A DNA stretch of 64,000 nucleotides from Ignavibacteriota bacterium (GCA_016713565.1 JADJOX010000008.1:806001-870000); one strand, 5' to 3'; shown: positions 1-8,225, numbered from the stretch's first letter. The notes: generated by a model from the sequence alone, not told the origin. Translations and numbers: made by a program.

Positions 1-250
1 TTCACATTTCGTAGATGTAGAGGAAAGAATTTCAACCGCACTGCGTCATTTAAAATATGAACTTGAATTTAAAGAAGGTAAAAGAGCTATAATTCCTTTT
101 AGAAAATATTATTCGGGTTATTTAAGAGGTTTGTATGGAGCCTCAAAGATAAAGCAAAAAATTATGCTCTTGGAAGAATATCAGCCTATTGAAGATCTTT
201 TATTCAGTTATAAAGAGGAGTTATTAAAGCATCAGGAATTTGAAGAATAA
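1..250 (+). CDS. dusB: tRNA-dihydrouridine synthase, DusB/NifR3 family (3' end only)
   Basis: The frame beginning at base 2 is open to TAA at 248-250 and gives about 82 residues. They match the C-terminal helical domain of DusB-type tRNA-dihydrouridine synthases, with an RKYYSGYLRGLYGASK segment that corresponds to the family's RKH..Y..GLPGA signature. The enzyme reduces uridine to dihydrouridine in the tRNA D-loop using FMN. The TIM-barrel part lies outside the window. DusB is inferred from the tail alone, so another Dus subfamily is possible. Confidence 0.7.
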   Translation, partial: SHFVDVEERISTALRHLKYELEFKEGKRAIIPFRKYYSGYLRGLYGASKIKQKIMLLEEYQPIEDLLFSYKEELLKHQEFEE

Positions 251-345
251 TTTTTTTTCGAATTTTTCATTTAATTTTATTCAAATATAAAAAATGATCA
301 AATGGAAATTATTTAAAAAATGAATCTCTTATGCGCAAATAAAAT

Positions 346-364
346 TTAGGTATGCCTAACCGAA
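346..364. promoter_or_regulatory. Possible DtxR/MntR-family operator
   Basis: The 19 bases contain TTAGG-TATG-CCTAA followed by CC. They match the textbook DtxR box (TTAGGTTAGCCTAACCTAA) at 16 of 19 positions. The site ends one base before the ATG of the next gene, so bound protein would cover the translation start region. The assignment rests on motif similarity only; no DtxR-type regulator is in this window. Confidence 0.35.
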
Positions 365-365
365 T

Positions 366-935
366 ATGCACTTAAAAAAAATTGCTAAAATCATTTCTTA
401 TTTATTTGTTCCTCCGGTTTTAAACTTTCTGATATTTATATATTTTTCAATCTATTTTGAACAGCAAAAAAAATGGATTTCAATTTTCATTTCGTTTGCA
501 TTGGGATTGGTAATACCGGTTTTTACTTTTATTAATTTTCGTAAAAAAGGCAAAATTGTAAACGATGACGCGACGATAAAAGAAGAGAGAACAATTCCTT
601 ATATTTACGCAATTTTATACACGCTTTTGGGATTAGTAATTTCATCGTTATTTAATATTAATGAAGTAATTTTAAAACTTTGGCTTATATATTTGATTAG
701 CAGTATTCTGATTATAAACATAAATAGATTTTGGAAAATCAGCGCTCACGCAATGGGTGCTGGAATACCATTAGGCGCTTCATTATTTATTAATCAATTT
801 TGGATATTTCTAATAATTTTAATTTTAGTCGGTTCATCAAGATATATTTTGAAGGTTCACACAACTATACAAATTCTTGCGGGCGGTTTTTTAGGATTTA
901 TTTCATCATTTTTGGTTTTAAGATATTGTAATTGA
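366..935 (+). CDS. PAP2-superfamily-like membrane phosphatase
   Basis: This is a 189-residue, very hydrophobic protein with about five or six membrane segments. The C-terminal third carries a WKISAH stretch and later SRYILKVHTTIQ. These resemble the H and SR-x5-H elements of PAP2 (type 2 phosphatidic acid phosphatase) proteins, in which the histidines attack and protonate a lipid phosphate. The canonical upstream KX6RP motif is not clear, so catalysis on lipid phosphate is an inference. No strong ribosome binding site is seen; a DtxR-like palindrome occupies that position. It is followed by apt on the same strand after 24 nt. Confidence 0.55.
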   Translation: MHLKKIAKIISYLFVPPVLNFLIFIYFSIYFEQQKKWISIFISFALGLVIPVFTFINFRKKGKIVNDDATIKEERTIPYIYAILYTLLGLVISSLFNINEVILKLWLIYLISSILIININRFWKISAHAMGAGIPLGASLFINQFWIFLIILILVGSSRYILKVHTTIQILAGGFLGFISSFLVLRYCN

Positions 936-959
936 TTTTTTAAAATTTATAGGTGTTCA

Positions 960-1472
960 ATGGAAATTAAAAATTTTATTCGCGACATTCCAAATTTTCC
1001 CAAAGAGGGAATAATATTTAAAGATATTACAACATTATTAAAAGATAAAGCAGCGTTTGAGTTCACGCTCGAAAACCTGTTTTTGTTTGCAAAAGATAAA
1101 GGAATAACAAAAGTAGTAGGCATTGAATCACGCGGATTTATTTTTGGCGGGGCGTTGGCGCAAAAATTAAACTGCGGATTTATCCCGATAAGAAAACCCG
1201 GAAAACTTCCCGCGGAAAAAATTAAAGAAGAATATTCTCTTGAATACGGCGTTGACTCCATTGAGATTCATAAAGACGCGCTGAATGAAAATGATGTAGT
1301 ACTTTTACACGACGATCTGCTTGCTACGGGTGGAACGATGAAAGCCGCGTGCAATTTGGTTGAGAAACTCGGCGCTACAATTAATCAAATTTCGTTTATT
1401 ATCGAATTGGATTTTTTAAACGGAAGAAAACTTTTGGAAAATTATAAAATCAATTCATTAATTCATTATTAA
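960..1472 (+). CDS. apt: Adenine phosphoribosyltransferase
   Basis: The enzyme salvages adenine by condensing it with PRPP to AMP in the cytoplasm. The 170-residue length is normal for the family. The N-terminus (IRDIPNFPKEGIIFKDITTL) is the typical Apt start, and VLLHDDLLATGGTMKAA is the PRPP-binding loop, with HDD where many homologues have VDD. It sits between two membrane protein genes with short spacers, 24 nt before and 6 nt after, so co-transcription is likely. Confidence 0.95.
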   Translation: MEIKNFIRDIPNFPKEGIIFKDITTLLKDKAAFEFTLENLFLFAKDKGITKVVGIESRGFIFGGALAQKLNCGFIPIRKPGKLPAEKIKEEYSLEYGVDSIEIHKDALNENDVVLLHDDLLATGGTMKAACNLVEKLGATINQISFIIELDFLNGRKLLENYKINSLIHY

Positions 1473-1478
1473 AATATC

Positions 1479-2207
1479 ATGCTGAAAGTTTTTCAAAATG
1501 AACTTGAACATCTCATAAATGAATTTAAGAAACTTGATTCTAAGATCAGCATAATTTTTTTTAGCTCAATAATTTTATTTACGGTCAGCTGGTATTTTTC
1601 CACGCCAAAATTTTTCAGACAAAATTTAGAAGATTATTTTACACAGGTTAATACAGATATATATGCTTATGGATTTTGGTTCTTATTTGATACAGTGTTG
1701 TTTTTGGTAATTCCAATTTTATTAATAAAATTTATTTTTTATGAACCGGCTAAAAGTTACGGATTAAAATTTAATATTAAGCTAAATGGAATTGTAGTTG
1801 TTTTATTTACGCTAATAATTTTTCTTCCGGTAATCATTTTAATTTCTTCTTCCGAAAATTTTGTTCAATATTTTCCTTTGATGCAAAGCGCAAAAAATGA
1901 TCTATCTACTTTCGTTATTTATGAATTGCTTTTTATATTATTTATTTTTTCATGGGAATTTATTTTTAGAGGATTTTTGCTTTTTGGATTAGAAGAAAAG
2001 TTCGGGGTTTATTCTATTTTTATCCAAATGATTCCGTTTGTAATTTTGCATAACGGAAAACCTTTTTTAGAAACTTTTGCTTCAATTTTCGGCGGGATAT
2101 TTTTAGGATATTTGGCTTTAAGATATAGAACAATAATTTACGGATTTTTAATTCATAGCTCAATTTTGGTTATTTTGGATTTAATTTCGTTCATAAAGAA
2201 TTTATAA
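1479..2207 (+). CDS. CPBP-family intramembrane metalloprotease
   Basis: This 242-residue protein has about seven predicted membrane segments. The CPBP (Abi/CAAX-protease-like) core is visible as SWEFIFRGFLL, then PFVILHNGKP and a final FLIHSS. The family motif EExxxR is changed to WExxxR: the second glutamate and the arginine are kept and the first glutamate is lost. Both histidine-containing helices are present. Family members cleave prenylated or other membrane substrates or act in bacteriocin immunity; the substrate here is unknown. It starts 6 nt after apt. Confidence 0.75.
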   Translation: MLKVFQNELEHLINEFKKLDSKISIIFFSSIILFTVSWYFSTPKFFRQNLEDYFTQVNTDIYAYGFWFLFDTVLFLVIPILLIKFIFYEPAKSYGLKFNIKLNGIVVVLFTLIIFLPVIILISSSENFVQYFPLMQSAKNDLSTFVIYELLFILFIFSWEFIFRGFLLFGLEEKFGVYSIFIQMIPFVILHNGKPFLETFASIFGGIFLGYLALRYRTIIYGFLIHSSILVILDLISFIKNL

Positions 2208-2249
2208 ATAAATTGTAATTTTACATATCTAAATTGAAAGGCAGTTATT

Positions 2250-2966
2250 ATGAAATTTTCATTGAATGTTGATCATGTCGCTTTTTTAAGAAACGCAAGA
2301 GGCGAAGATAATCCCGATCCTGTAACATTTGCATTAATGGCTGAACTTTTCGGTGTTGATGGAATTGTCGTTCATCTTAGAGAGGACAGAAGACATATTA
2401 ACGAACGAGACTTAAGGTTAATGCGTGAACAGCTTAAAACAAAACTCGATCTTGAAATGGCTGCGGTTAAGGAAATTATTGATATTGCGTGTGATGTTGT
2501 TCCCGATCTGGTTACGCTCGTTCCGGAAAAAAGACAAGAGCTTACAACTGAAGGCGGATTGAATGTAATTGATAATATCGATCTGATCAGAAGTGCTATT
2601 GATAGACTGCATGAATTTGATATTCCGGTCTCATTATTTGTAGAACCTGATTTAAATCAAATTGACGCGGCTGCCGAAATAAATGCTGACGTAATTGAAA
2701 TTCATACAGGTGTTTACGCAAACGCAATTCTAGAAGAAGATGTTTTTGATGAATTGGAAAGAATTAGACAAGCCGCCAAACACGCAAAAAAATTGGGTCT
2801 TGGCGTTAACGCAGGACATGGTTTAAATTACAACAATATCAAAGAATTTATTGCTATCGAAAATATTGATGAAGTAAGTATTGGACAGGCTGTTATTGCG
2901 AGGTCGGTTTTTGTTGGTTTAGAGAAAGCCGTAAAAGAAATGTTGACTTTAATTGATCGAAAATAA
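2250..2966 (+). CDS. pdxJ: Pyridoxine 5'-phosphate synthase
   Basis: PdxJ joins 1-deoxy-xylulose 5-phosphate and 3-amino-2-oxopropyl phosphate to form pyridoxine 5'-phosphate in the DXP-dependent vitamin B6 route. The 238-residue protein starts with the family signature (SLNVDHVAFLRNARG) and carries GIVVHLREDRRHI and the C-terminal GHGLNYNN and EVSIGQAVIARS phosphate-binding elements of the TIM barrel. A GAAAGG ribosome binding site precedes the ATG. B6 supply matters here because two PLP enzymes are encoded later in the window. Confidence 0.95.
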   Translation: MKFSLNVDHVAFLRNARGEDNPDPVTFALMAELFGVDGIVVHLREDRRHINERDLRLMREQLKTKLDLEMAAVKEIIDIACDVVPDLVTLVPEKRQELTTEGGLNVIDNIDLIRSAIDRLHEFDIPVSLFVEPDLNQIDAAAEINADVIEIHTGVYANAILEEDVFDELERIRQAAKHAKKLGLGVNAGHGLNYNNIKEFIAIENIDEVSIGQAVIARSVFVGLEKAVKEMLTLIDRK

Positions 2967-2967
2967 A

Positions 2968-3744
2968 TTGAATTCGCTGAAGCGCAGGTTAGAATACCAT
3001 TATAAGGAATTTGATTCAACTCAAATTTATGCCGATCCAATAATTTTTCCGCGAAAATATAAAATTGAATCCGATATTGAGATCTCGGCTTTTATATCAA
3101 GCATATTTGCATATGGCAATGTTTCTCAGATCAATAATTCTTTGGAGAAGTTGCATAATTTGATAGGGAATTCACCTACAGATTATTTCTTCAACTTTAA
3201 TGTAAAACAGCACAATAAATTTTTTAATTCCTTCAAACACAGATTTTATACGGGCGAAGATGTTAATAAACTATTTCTTATTATTAAATATATTTTGAAT
3301 GAATACGAATCAATAAAACATCTTTTTCTTTTGTACTATTTTGATCAGGATAAAAATATTAAAAATACACTGTCATTTTTTTCAAAAAATTTAATTGAGA
3401 TTTCGGAAAGAATTTCGCCTACTTCGAAAAGTGTCAAATTTATGTTCCCTGATCCATTTTCAGGCAGTGCTTGTAAAAGAATGAATTTATTTTTAAGATG
3501 GATGGTTAGAAAAGATGATATTGATTTTGGAATTTGGAATGCCGTTAATAAAAAGCAGTTAGTAATTCCAGTTGATACTCATATAGCAAAATTGAGCAAA
3601 AACTTGGGATTGACAAATCATAAAAATGTATCATGGCAAATGGCTGAAGAAATAACCGAAAATCTAAAGAAATTTGACCAAAATGATCCGGTTAAATATG
3701 ATTTTGCGATTTGCCATATTGGAATGAGAAAACTTGATTTTTAG
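2968..3744 (+). CDS. TIGR02757 (DUF2400) family protein
   Basis: This is a conserved protein of unknown function, about 258 residues. Family features are the N-terminal DPI..P segment followed by EISAFISSIFAYGN, a central CKRMNLFLRWMVRKDDIDFGIW block, and IPVDTHIAKLSKNLGL near the end, which recalls helix-hairpin-helix DNA-glycosylase folds. No activity is established. The start is uncertain: TTG at 2968 directly after pdxJ is chosen, and TTG at 2953 overlapping the pdxJ end is the alternative. Co-transcription with pdxJ is likely. Confidence 0.8.
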   Translation: MNSLKRRLEYHYKEFDSTQIYADPIIFPRKYKIESDIEISAFISSIFAYGNVSQINNSLEKLHNLIGNSPTDYFFNFNVKQHNKFFNSFKHRFYTGEDVNKLFLIIKYILNEYESIKHLFLLYYFDQDKNIKNTLSFFSKNLIEISERISPTSKSVKFMFPDPFSGSACKRMNLFLRWMVRKDDIDFGIWNAVNKKQLVIPVDTHIAKLSKNLGLTNHKNVSWQMAEEITENLKKFDQNDPVKYDFAICHIGMRKLDF

Positions 3745-3857
3745 AAATTTTATTAAATTTATATATAAAATAAATTTAATTGCATAAAAATCATTAAAAG
3801 TTTATATTTACGGTCTATTTTTTAATGTAAGTTCTTAAAAAATATTTAATATCTAAT

Positions 3858-3943
3858 GCCGGGGTGGCGGAATAGGTAGACGCACAGGACTTAAAATCCT
3901 GTGGGAGGTATCTCCCGTATCGGTTCGAGTCCGATCCTCGGTA
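3858..3943 (+). tRNA. tRNA-Leu (anticodon UAA)
   Basis: The 86-nt sequence folds as a class II tRNA. The acceptor stem is GCCGGGG with CCTCGGT (closing G-U pair), followed by discriminator A. The anticodon stem is ACAGGA/TCCTGT around the loop CTTAAAA, with anticodon TAA at 3892-3894. A long variable arm (GGGAGGTATCTCCC) and the T-loop GGTTCGAGTCC are present. No CCA is encoded. It reads UUA, a very common leucine codon in this AT-rich DNA. Confidence 0.95.
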
Positions 3944-3999
3944 CTAGCTGTTAAAAATGAAAAGTTTGTTTTTAGTAAATAATAAGCTTTTATCAGACT

Positions 4000-4073
4000 G
4001 GGTTCTTAGCTCAGTTGGTTAGAGCGTCTGCTTGACGTGCAGAAGGTCAAAGGTTCGAATCCTTTAGAACCCA
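4000..4073 (+). tRNA. tRNA-Val (anticodon GAC)
   Basis: The acceptor stem GGGTTCT pairs with AGAACCC, followed by discriminator A. The anticodon stem TCTGC/GCAGA encloses loop TTGACGT, giving anticodon GAC at 4034-4036. The T-arm AAAGGTTCGAATCCTTT is canonical. CCA is not encoded. It lies 56 nt downstream of tRNA-Leu and is probably transcribed with it. Confidence 0.95.
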
Positions 4074-4082
4074 CATTTTTTT

Positions 4083-4105
4083 CGGAGTTTACTCCGTTTT
4101 TTTTT
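4083..4105 (+). terminator. Rho-independent terminator after tRNA-Val, just before thrS
   Basis: CGGAG and CTCCG (4083-4087, 4092-4096) enclose a TTTA loop and are followed by nine T residues. It ends the tRNA transcript, but it also lies only 10 nt before the thrS ATG. Any transcript entering thrS from upstream must therefore pass it. Confidence 0.75.
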
Positions 4106-4114
4106 ATTAGAAAT

Positions 4115-6046
4115 ATGAATGAAAAAGTTAAAATAAAATTTCTGGATGGTTCGGAAAAAGAATTTGAGAATGGTATTACACCTTTGCAAATTGCCGAATC
4201 GATTTCTTCAAGATTAGCTGAAGATGTTCTGGTTGCCAAAGTCAATTCCAAAATGGTTGATCTAAAAAGTCCAATCATTTCGGATGCGTCTATTCAACTT
4301 TTTACATTCAATGATGAATTGGGAAGAGAAACATACTGGCATTCTACTTCGCATTTAATGGCTCACGCTATTCAGTCAATTTATCCTGAAGCAAAATTCG
4401 GCGTTGGTCCTGCAATTGAAGGTGGATTTTATTATGATTTTGATATTAATACAAAAATTACTGAAGCTGATTTAGTTAAAATTGAAAACAAAATGTTGGA
4501 AATCGCAAAGCAAGATAATGCATTCAAGCGTCAAGAATTATCGAAGAAAGAAGCTTTGGATTTTTTCACAAATACTGGTGACCAATATAAACAAGAAATT
4601 ATAAGCGAACTTGATGGTGAAACACAAACAATAAGTCTTTATCATGAAGGGAATTTTACCGATTTATGTACCGGTCCTCATGTACCATCAACGGGAAAAA
4701 TAAAATATATTAAACTGATCAATATTTCAGGATCATATTGGCGTGGTGATGAGAAACGTCAAAGTTTACAAAGAATTTACGGCGTTTCATTTCCAAAAAA
4801 GAAAATGCTCGATGAACATTTGGAATTGTTGGAAGAGGCAAAAAAACGCGATCATCGAAAATTAGGAAAACAGCTCGGGCTTTTCAGTATTGAAGAAGAA
4901 GCAGGTCCGGGTTTAATATATTGGCATCCAAAAGGCGCAAGAATTAGAAATACAGTTGAAACTTTTTGGCGTGCCGCACACTTAAAGAATGGTTACGAAT
5001 TAGTTTATTCTCCGCATATTGGAAAAAGCTGGCTTTGGGAAACAAGCGGACATCTTGTAAATTATAAAGAAAGTATGTTCGCGCCAATGAAGATAGATGA
5101 ACAGGATTATTACATCAAACCAATGAACTGTCCTTTTCATATAATGATGTACAAAGCAAATCTTCATTCATATAGAGATTTGCCGTTTAGATGGGCAGAA
5201 TTAGGAACTGTTTACCGTTTTGAAAAAAGCGGAGTTCTTCACGGACTTTTAAGAGTTAGAGGTTTTACGCAAGATGACGCGCATATATTTTGTGCGCAAG
5301 AACAGATTGAAAATGAAATCATAGAAGTAATCCGTTTTTCAAATTATATGTGGAAGACTTTTGGTTTCGAGAAATTAAAATATTATGTTGCTACTAAACC
5401 CGAAAAAGCCGTCGGCAGCGATGAACTTTGGGAAAAGGCGACTAATTTACTCAAGAAAGCATTAGATTCAGAAAATTTAGAATTTGAAATGGATGAAGGC
5501 GGCGGTGCTTTTTATGGTCCTAAAATAGATATTAAAGTAAAAGACGCGCTTCATCGAGAATGGCAGATGAGTACGATTCAGTTTGATTTTAATTTGCCGG
5601 AACGCTTTGATATGAAGTATATCGGCGAAGACGGAAAAGAACATCGTCCATTCATGGTTCACAGAGCCTTGTTTGGATCGATTGAAAGATTTATAGGAGT
5701 TTTAATTGAACATTTCGGCGGAGCTTTTCCAACTTGGCTCGCTCCGGTTCAAGTTGCGGTAATTCCCGTATCTCAAAATTATTTAGATTATGCCGAGACC
5801 GTTAAAAAGAGGTTATTTGAAAATGATATTCGAGTTGAATTGGATTCGAGAAACGAAAAGATCGGCTATAAAATAAGAGAATGGGAAGTTCAAAAAGTGC
5901 CTTATATGTTAATTTTAGGCGAAAAAGAAAAAGAATCAAATACAATTTCTGTGAGAAAGCATAAAGAAGGCGACAAAGGTTCTTCAAATTTAGAAGAATT
6001 TTTAGTGAATCTTAAAGCAGAAATAAATAAATTATCCATTAACTAA
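4115..6046 (+). CDS. thrS: Threonine-tRNA ligase
   Basis: ThrRS charges tRNA-Thr. The 643-residue protein has an N-terminal TGS domain (to about residue 65), the editing domain with HSTSHLMAHA, and the class II catalytic core with RVRGFTQDDAH and a zinc-site MNCPFH segment. The C-terminal anticodon-binding domain starts near APVQVAVIPVS. ATG at 4115 is chosen because the reading frame upstream runs back into the tRNA-Val gene. No clear ribosome binding site precedes it; the space holds a terminator. It is the first gene of the thrS-infC-rpmI-rplT-pheST block. Confidence 0.95.
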   Translation: MNEKVKIKFLDGSEKEFENGITPLQIAESISSRLAEDVLVAKVNSKMVDLKSPIISDASIQLFTFNDELGRETYWHSTSHLMAHAIQSIYPEAKFGVGPAIEGGFYYDFDINTKITEADLVKIENKMLEIAKQDNAFKRQELSKKEALDFFTNTGDQYKQEIISELDGETQTISLYHEGNFTDLCTGPHVPSTGKIKYIKLINISGSYWRGDEKRQSLQRIYGVSFPKKKMLDEHLELLEEAKKRDHRKLGKQLGLFSIEEEAGPGLIYWHPKGARIRNTVETFWRAAHLKNGYELVYSPHIGKSWLWETSGHLVNYKESMFAPMKIDEQDYYIKPMNCPFHIMMYKANLHSYRDLPFRWAELGTVYRFEKSGVLHGLLRVRGFTQDDAHIFCAQEQIENEIIEVIRFSNYMWKTFGFEKLKYYVATKPEKAVGSDELWEKATNLLKKALDSENLEFEMDEGGGAFYGPKIDIKVKDALHREWQMSTIQFDFNLPERFDMKYIGEDGKEHRPFMVHRALFGSIERFIGVLIEHFGGAFPTWLAPVQVAVIPVSQNYLDYAETVKKRLFENDIRVELDSRNEKIGYKIREWEVQKVPYMLILGEKEKESNTISVRKHKEGDKGSSNLEEFLVNLKAEINKLSIN

Positions 6047-6049
6047 TTT

Positions 6050-6062
6050 GGAGGTTTTCATC
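6050..6062 (+). promoter_or_regulatory. infC ribosome binding site with non-canonical ATC start
   Basis: A perfect GGAGG (6050-6054) is followed after five bases by ATC (6060-6062) in the infC frame. No ATG or GTG lies near. The only upstream start-like codon in frame, TTG at 6048, overlaps the Shine-Dalgarno itself and cannot use it. Confidence 0.75.
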
Positions 6063-6596
6063 GCTCAAGAAAAACTGCGAGTAAATGAAGAAATAAGACA
6101 TCCTGAGGTTAGAGTACTTGACGCAGATGGTCAGCAGCTAGGAATTTATACTTCATTCAATGCATTAAAAAAAGCACAAGAACTAGGTTTGGATTTAATT
6201 GAAATAGCTCCTCAAGCTAAACCGCCTGTTTGTAAAATTATTGACTTTGGTAAATTTCAATATGAACAACAAAAAAAGGAGAAAATTCAAAAGAAAAAGC
6301 AGCATGTTACCGTTTTAAAGGAAATTAGGCTGCATCCGAATACGGATAAACATGATTTTGATTTCAAATCCAGACACGCTGAAAAATTTCTTAGCGAAGG
6401 AAACAAAGTTAAAGTTTCTGTAATTTTTAAAGGCCGGGAACTTGCATACAAAGAACACGGCAAAGAATTATTAGTTAAGTTTCTTGAAAATTTGGACGAA
6501 GTTTCATTAATAGAACATGAAATTAAATTTGAAGGAAAAGCCATGCACGCAATCCTTCAACCAAAAAAAATTAAAAGTAAAAAGATAACTAAGTAG
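6060..6596 (+). CDS. infC: Translation initiation factor IF-3
   Basis: IF-3 binds the 30S subunit, prevents premature 50S joining and checks the start codon. About 178 residues: the N-terminal domain carries RVNEEIRHPEVRV and DLIEIAPQAKPPVCKIIDFGKFQYE, a lysine-rich linker follows, and the C-terminal domain contains VLKEIRLHPNTDKHDFDFK. The start is read as ATC behind a strong GGAGG. Rare AUU/AUC starts are known for infC in other bacteria and make IF-3 repress its own translation. It starts 13 nt after thrS and is followed by rpmI. Confidence 0.92.
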   Translation: MAQEKLRVNEEIRHPEVRVLDADGQQLGIYTSFNALKKAQELGLDLIEIAPQAKPPVCKIIDFGKFQYEQQKKEKIQKKKQHVTVLKEIRLHPNTDKHDFDFKSRHAEKFLSEGNKVKVSVIFKGRELAYKEHGKELLVKFLENLDEVSLIEHEIKFEGKAMHAILQPKKIKSKKITK

Positions 6597-6603
6597 GTAA
6601 ATT

Positions 6604-6795
6604 ATGCCAAAAATGAAAAGTAATAGAGGTGCTTCAAAAACTTTTAGAAAAACCGGTTCCGGTAAAGTTAAAAGAAATAAAGCATTTAAATCTCATATTC
6701 TTACAAAAAAAAGTACAAAAACTAAACGAGGTTTGAGAAAAGCTACACTTGTTTCTGATGCTGATTTAAAACGCGTAAAAACAATGTTACAATAA
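6604..6795 (+). CDS. rpmI: 50S ribosomal protein L35
   Basis: This 63-residue, strongly basic protein begins MPKMKSNRGASKTFRKTGSG, the standard L35 N-terminus, followed by KSHILTKKSTKTKRGLR. L35 is a late-assembling protein of the large subunit. It lies 7 nt after infC and 16 nt before rplT in the conserved infC-rpmI-rplT order. Confidence 0.95.
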   Translation: MPKMKSNRGASKTFRKTGSGKVKRNKAFKSHILTKKSTKTKRGLRKATLVSDADLKRVKTMLQ

Positions 6796-6811
6796 AAGGA
6801 GTTTGTGAAAA

Positions 6812-7159
6812 ATGCCTAAAGCAAAAAATAATGTTGCATCACGTGCACGTAGGAGAAAACTATTAAAACTTGCAAAAGGTTACTGGGGTTCAAGAAGTAA
6901 AGTTTATACCGTTGCAAAACATTCTGTAGAAAAAGGTTTACAGTTTGCTTACAGAGATAGAAAATTCAAAAAGAGAACTTATAGAAATTTATGGATTGTT
7001 AGAATAAATGCTGCTGCAAGATTAAACGGTACAACCTATTCAAAATTAATTGACGCAATGAATAAAAAAGGTGTTGAGATCAATAGAAAAGTTCTTGCCA
7101 ACTTAGCTGTTGAAAATCCTAATGCTTTTTCAGATATTGTAAAATTTGTTGCTGCATAA
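6812..7159 (+). CDS. rplT: 50S ribosomal protein L20
   Basis: This 115-residue basic protein begins MPKAKNNVASRARRRKLLK and contains AKGYWGSRSKVYTVAKHSVEKGLQFAYRDRKFKKR and LWIVRINAAAR in pieces typical of L20, which binds 23S rRNA early in 50S assembly. In other bacteria L20 represses its own operon. An AAAAGGAG ribosome binding site precedes the ATG. It is the last gene before a strong hairpin. Confidence 0.95.
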   Translation: MPKAKNNVASRARRRKLLKLAKGYWGSRSKVYTVAKHSVEKGLQFAYRDRKFKKRTYRNLWIVRINAAARLNGTTYSKLIDAMNKKGVEINRKVLANLAVENPNAFSDIVKFVAA

Positions 7160-7164
7160 TTTTT

Positions 7165-7217
7165 ACCCCTAAAAATCTTCCAAAATATGGCAGATTAATT
7201 TTAGGGGTATTTTTTTA
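7165..7217 (+). terminator. Rho-independent terminator between rplT and pheS
   Basis: A perfect 10-bp stem, ACCCCTAAAA (7165-7174) with TTTTAGGGGT (7199-7208), has a 24-nt loop and is followed by a run of T residues. It ends 15 nt before pheS and separates the ribosomal protein genes from pheST. The long loop leaves room for an alternative fold, so an attenuator role is possible. Confidence 0.8.
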
Positions 7218-7232
7218 AATTCTAGAATTGCT

Positions 7233-8225
7233 ATGAAAGATAAAATAGAAAAAATAAAACAAGAATTTCTTTTTGATTCAAGCAATATTTCTGATCCGTC
7301 TTCCTTAGAAAATCTGCGTATTAAATATTTTTCACGTAATGGAATTTACGCCCAGCTTTTTGAAGAATTTAAAATTCTTCCAAAAGATGAAAAACCAAAG
7401 TTCGGTAAAGTTCTTAATGATGAAAAAAATTTAGCACAAAATATCTTTGACGATTTGAAAAATAAAATTGAAGCGAATAACAAGACTCACAAAGAATATT
7501 TTGACATTACACTTCCCGGTAGAGTAAATAAGATTGGCGCGCTTCATGTATTGACGCAGACTTTAAACGAAATTAAAGCAATTTTTAAAGGTCTCGGGTT
7601 TTCTGTTTATACGGGTCCTGAAATTGAATCTGATGAAAATAATTTTGAATTGCTTAACTTTCCCGATGATCATCCTGCAAGAGATATGCAGGATACTTAT
7701 TTTATTAATGAGTCGTTTTTACTTAGGACACATACTTCACCGGTTCAGGTAAGATTGATGAAAAACAATAAACCTCCATTTAGAGCAATAATGCCGGGTA
7801 GAGTTTACCGTAATGAGGCAATTAGCGCCAAAAGTTACTGCTTGTTTCACCAAGTTGAAGGATTAGTAATTGATACTGATATTACGTTTGCCGAACTTAA
7901 AGGAACATTGGTTTATTTTGCCAAACAACTTTTTGGAGAAAATGTAAAATATAGATTTAGAGCAAGCTTTTTCCCGTTTACAGAACCTAGCGCCGAAGTA
8001 GATATTTGGTGGCAGCCAAAAGGGAAAGAAGGCAAATGGCTCGAAATTCTCGGATGCGGAATGGTTGATCCTAATGTTTTGAATAATTTAAATATTGACT
8101 CGGAAAAATATATCGGTTACGCCTTTGGAATGGGTATTGAAAGAATGGCTATGCTTAAATACGGCATTGACGATATTAGGCTTTTCTTTGATAATGATAA
8201 AAGATTTTTAAATCAATTTAAATAA
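7233..8225 (+). CDS. pheS: Phenylalanine-tRNA ligase alpha subunit
   Basis: The alpha subunit carries the catalytic class II core of the alpha2-beta2 PheRS. The 330-residue length is usual. After an N-terminal coiled-coil region come GFSVYTGPEIESDENNF, the HPARDMQDTYF motif, LRTHTSPVQVR and the motif 3 segment GYAFGMGIERMAMLKYGIDD. It is preceded by a terminator-type hairpin and followed 15 nt later by pheT. Confidence 0.95.
   Translation: MKDKIEKIKQEFLFDSSNISDPSSLENLRIKYFSRNGIYAQLFEEFKILPKDEKPKFGKVLNDEKNLAQNIFDDLKNKIEANNKTHKEYFDITLPGRVNKIGALHVLTQTLNEIKAIFKGLGFSVYTGPEIESDENNFELLNFPDDHPARDMQDTYFINESFLLRTHTSPVQVRLMKNNKPPFRAIMPGRVYRNEAISAKSYCLFHQVEGLVIDTDITFAELKGTLVYFAKQLFGENVKYRFRASFFPFTEPSAEVDIWWQPKGKEGKWLEILGCGMVDPNVLNNLNIDSEKYIGYAFGMGIERMAMLKYGIDDIRLFFDNDKRFLNQFK

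Noticed and set aside
947..1261. 104-codon ORF on the minus strand
   Set aside because: It is antisense to apt, whose motifs are complete.
3745..3790. AT-rich self-complementary stretch after the TIGR02757 gene
   Set aside because: Pure A/T pairing without a stable GC stem; not distinguishable from background.
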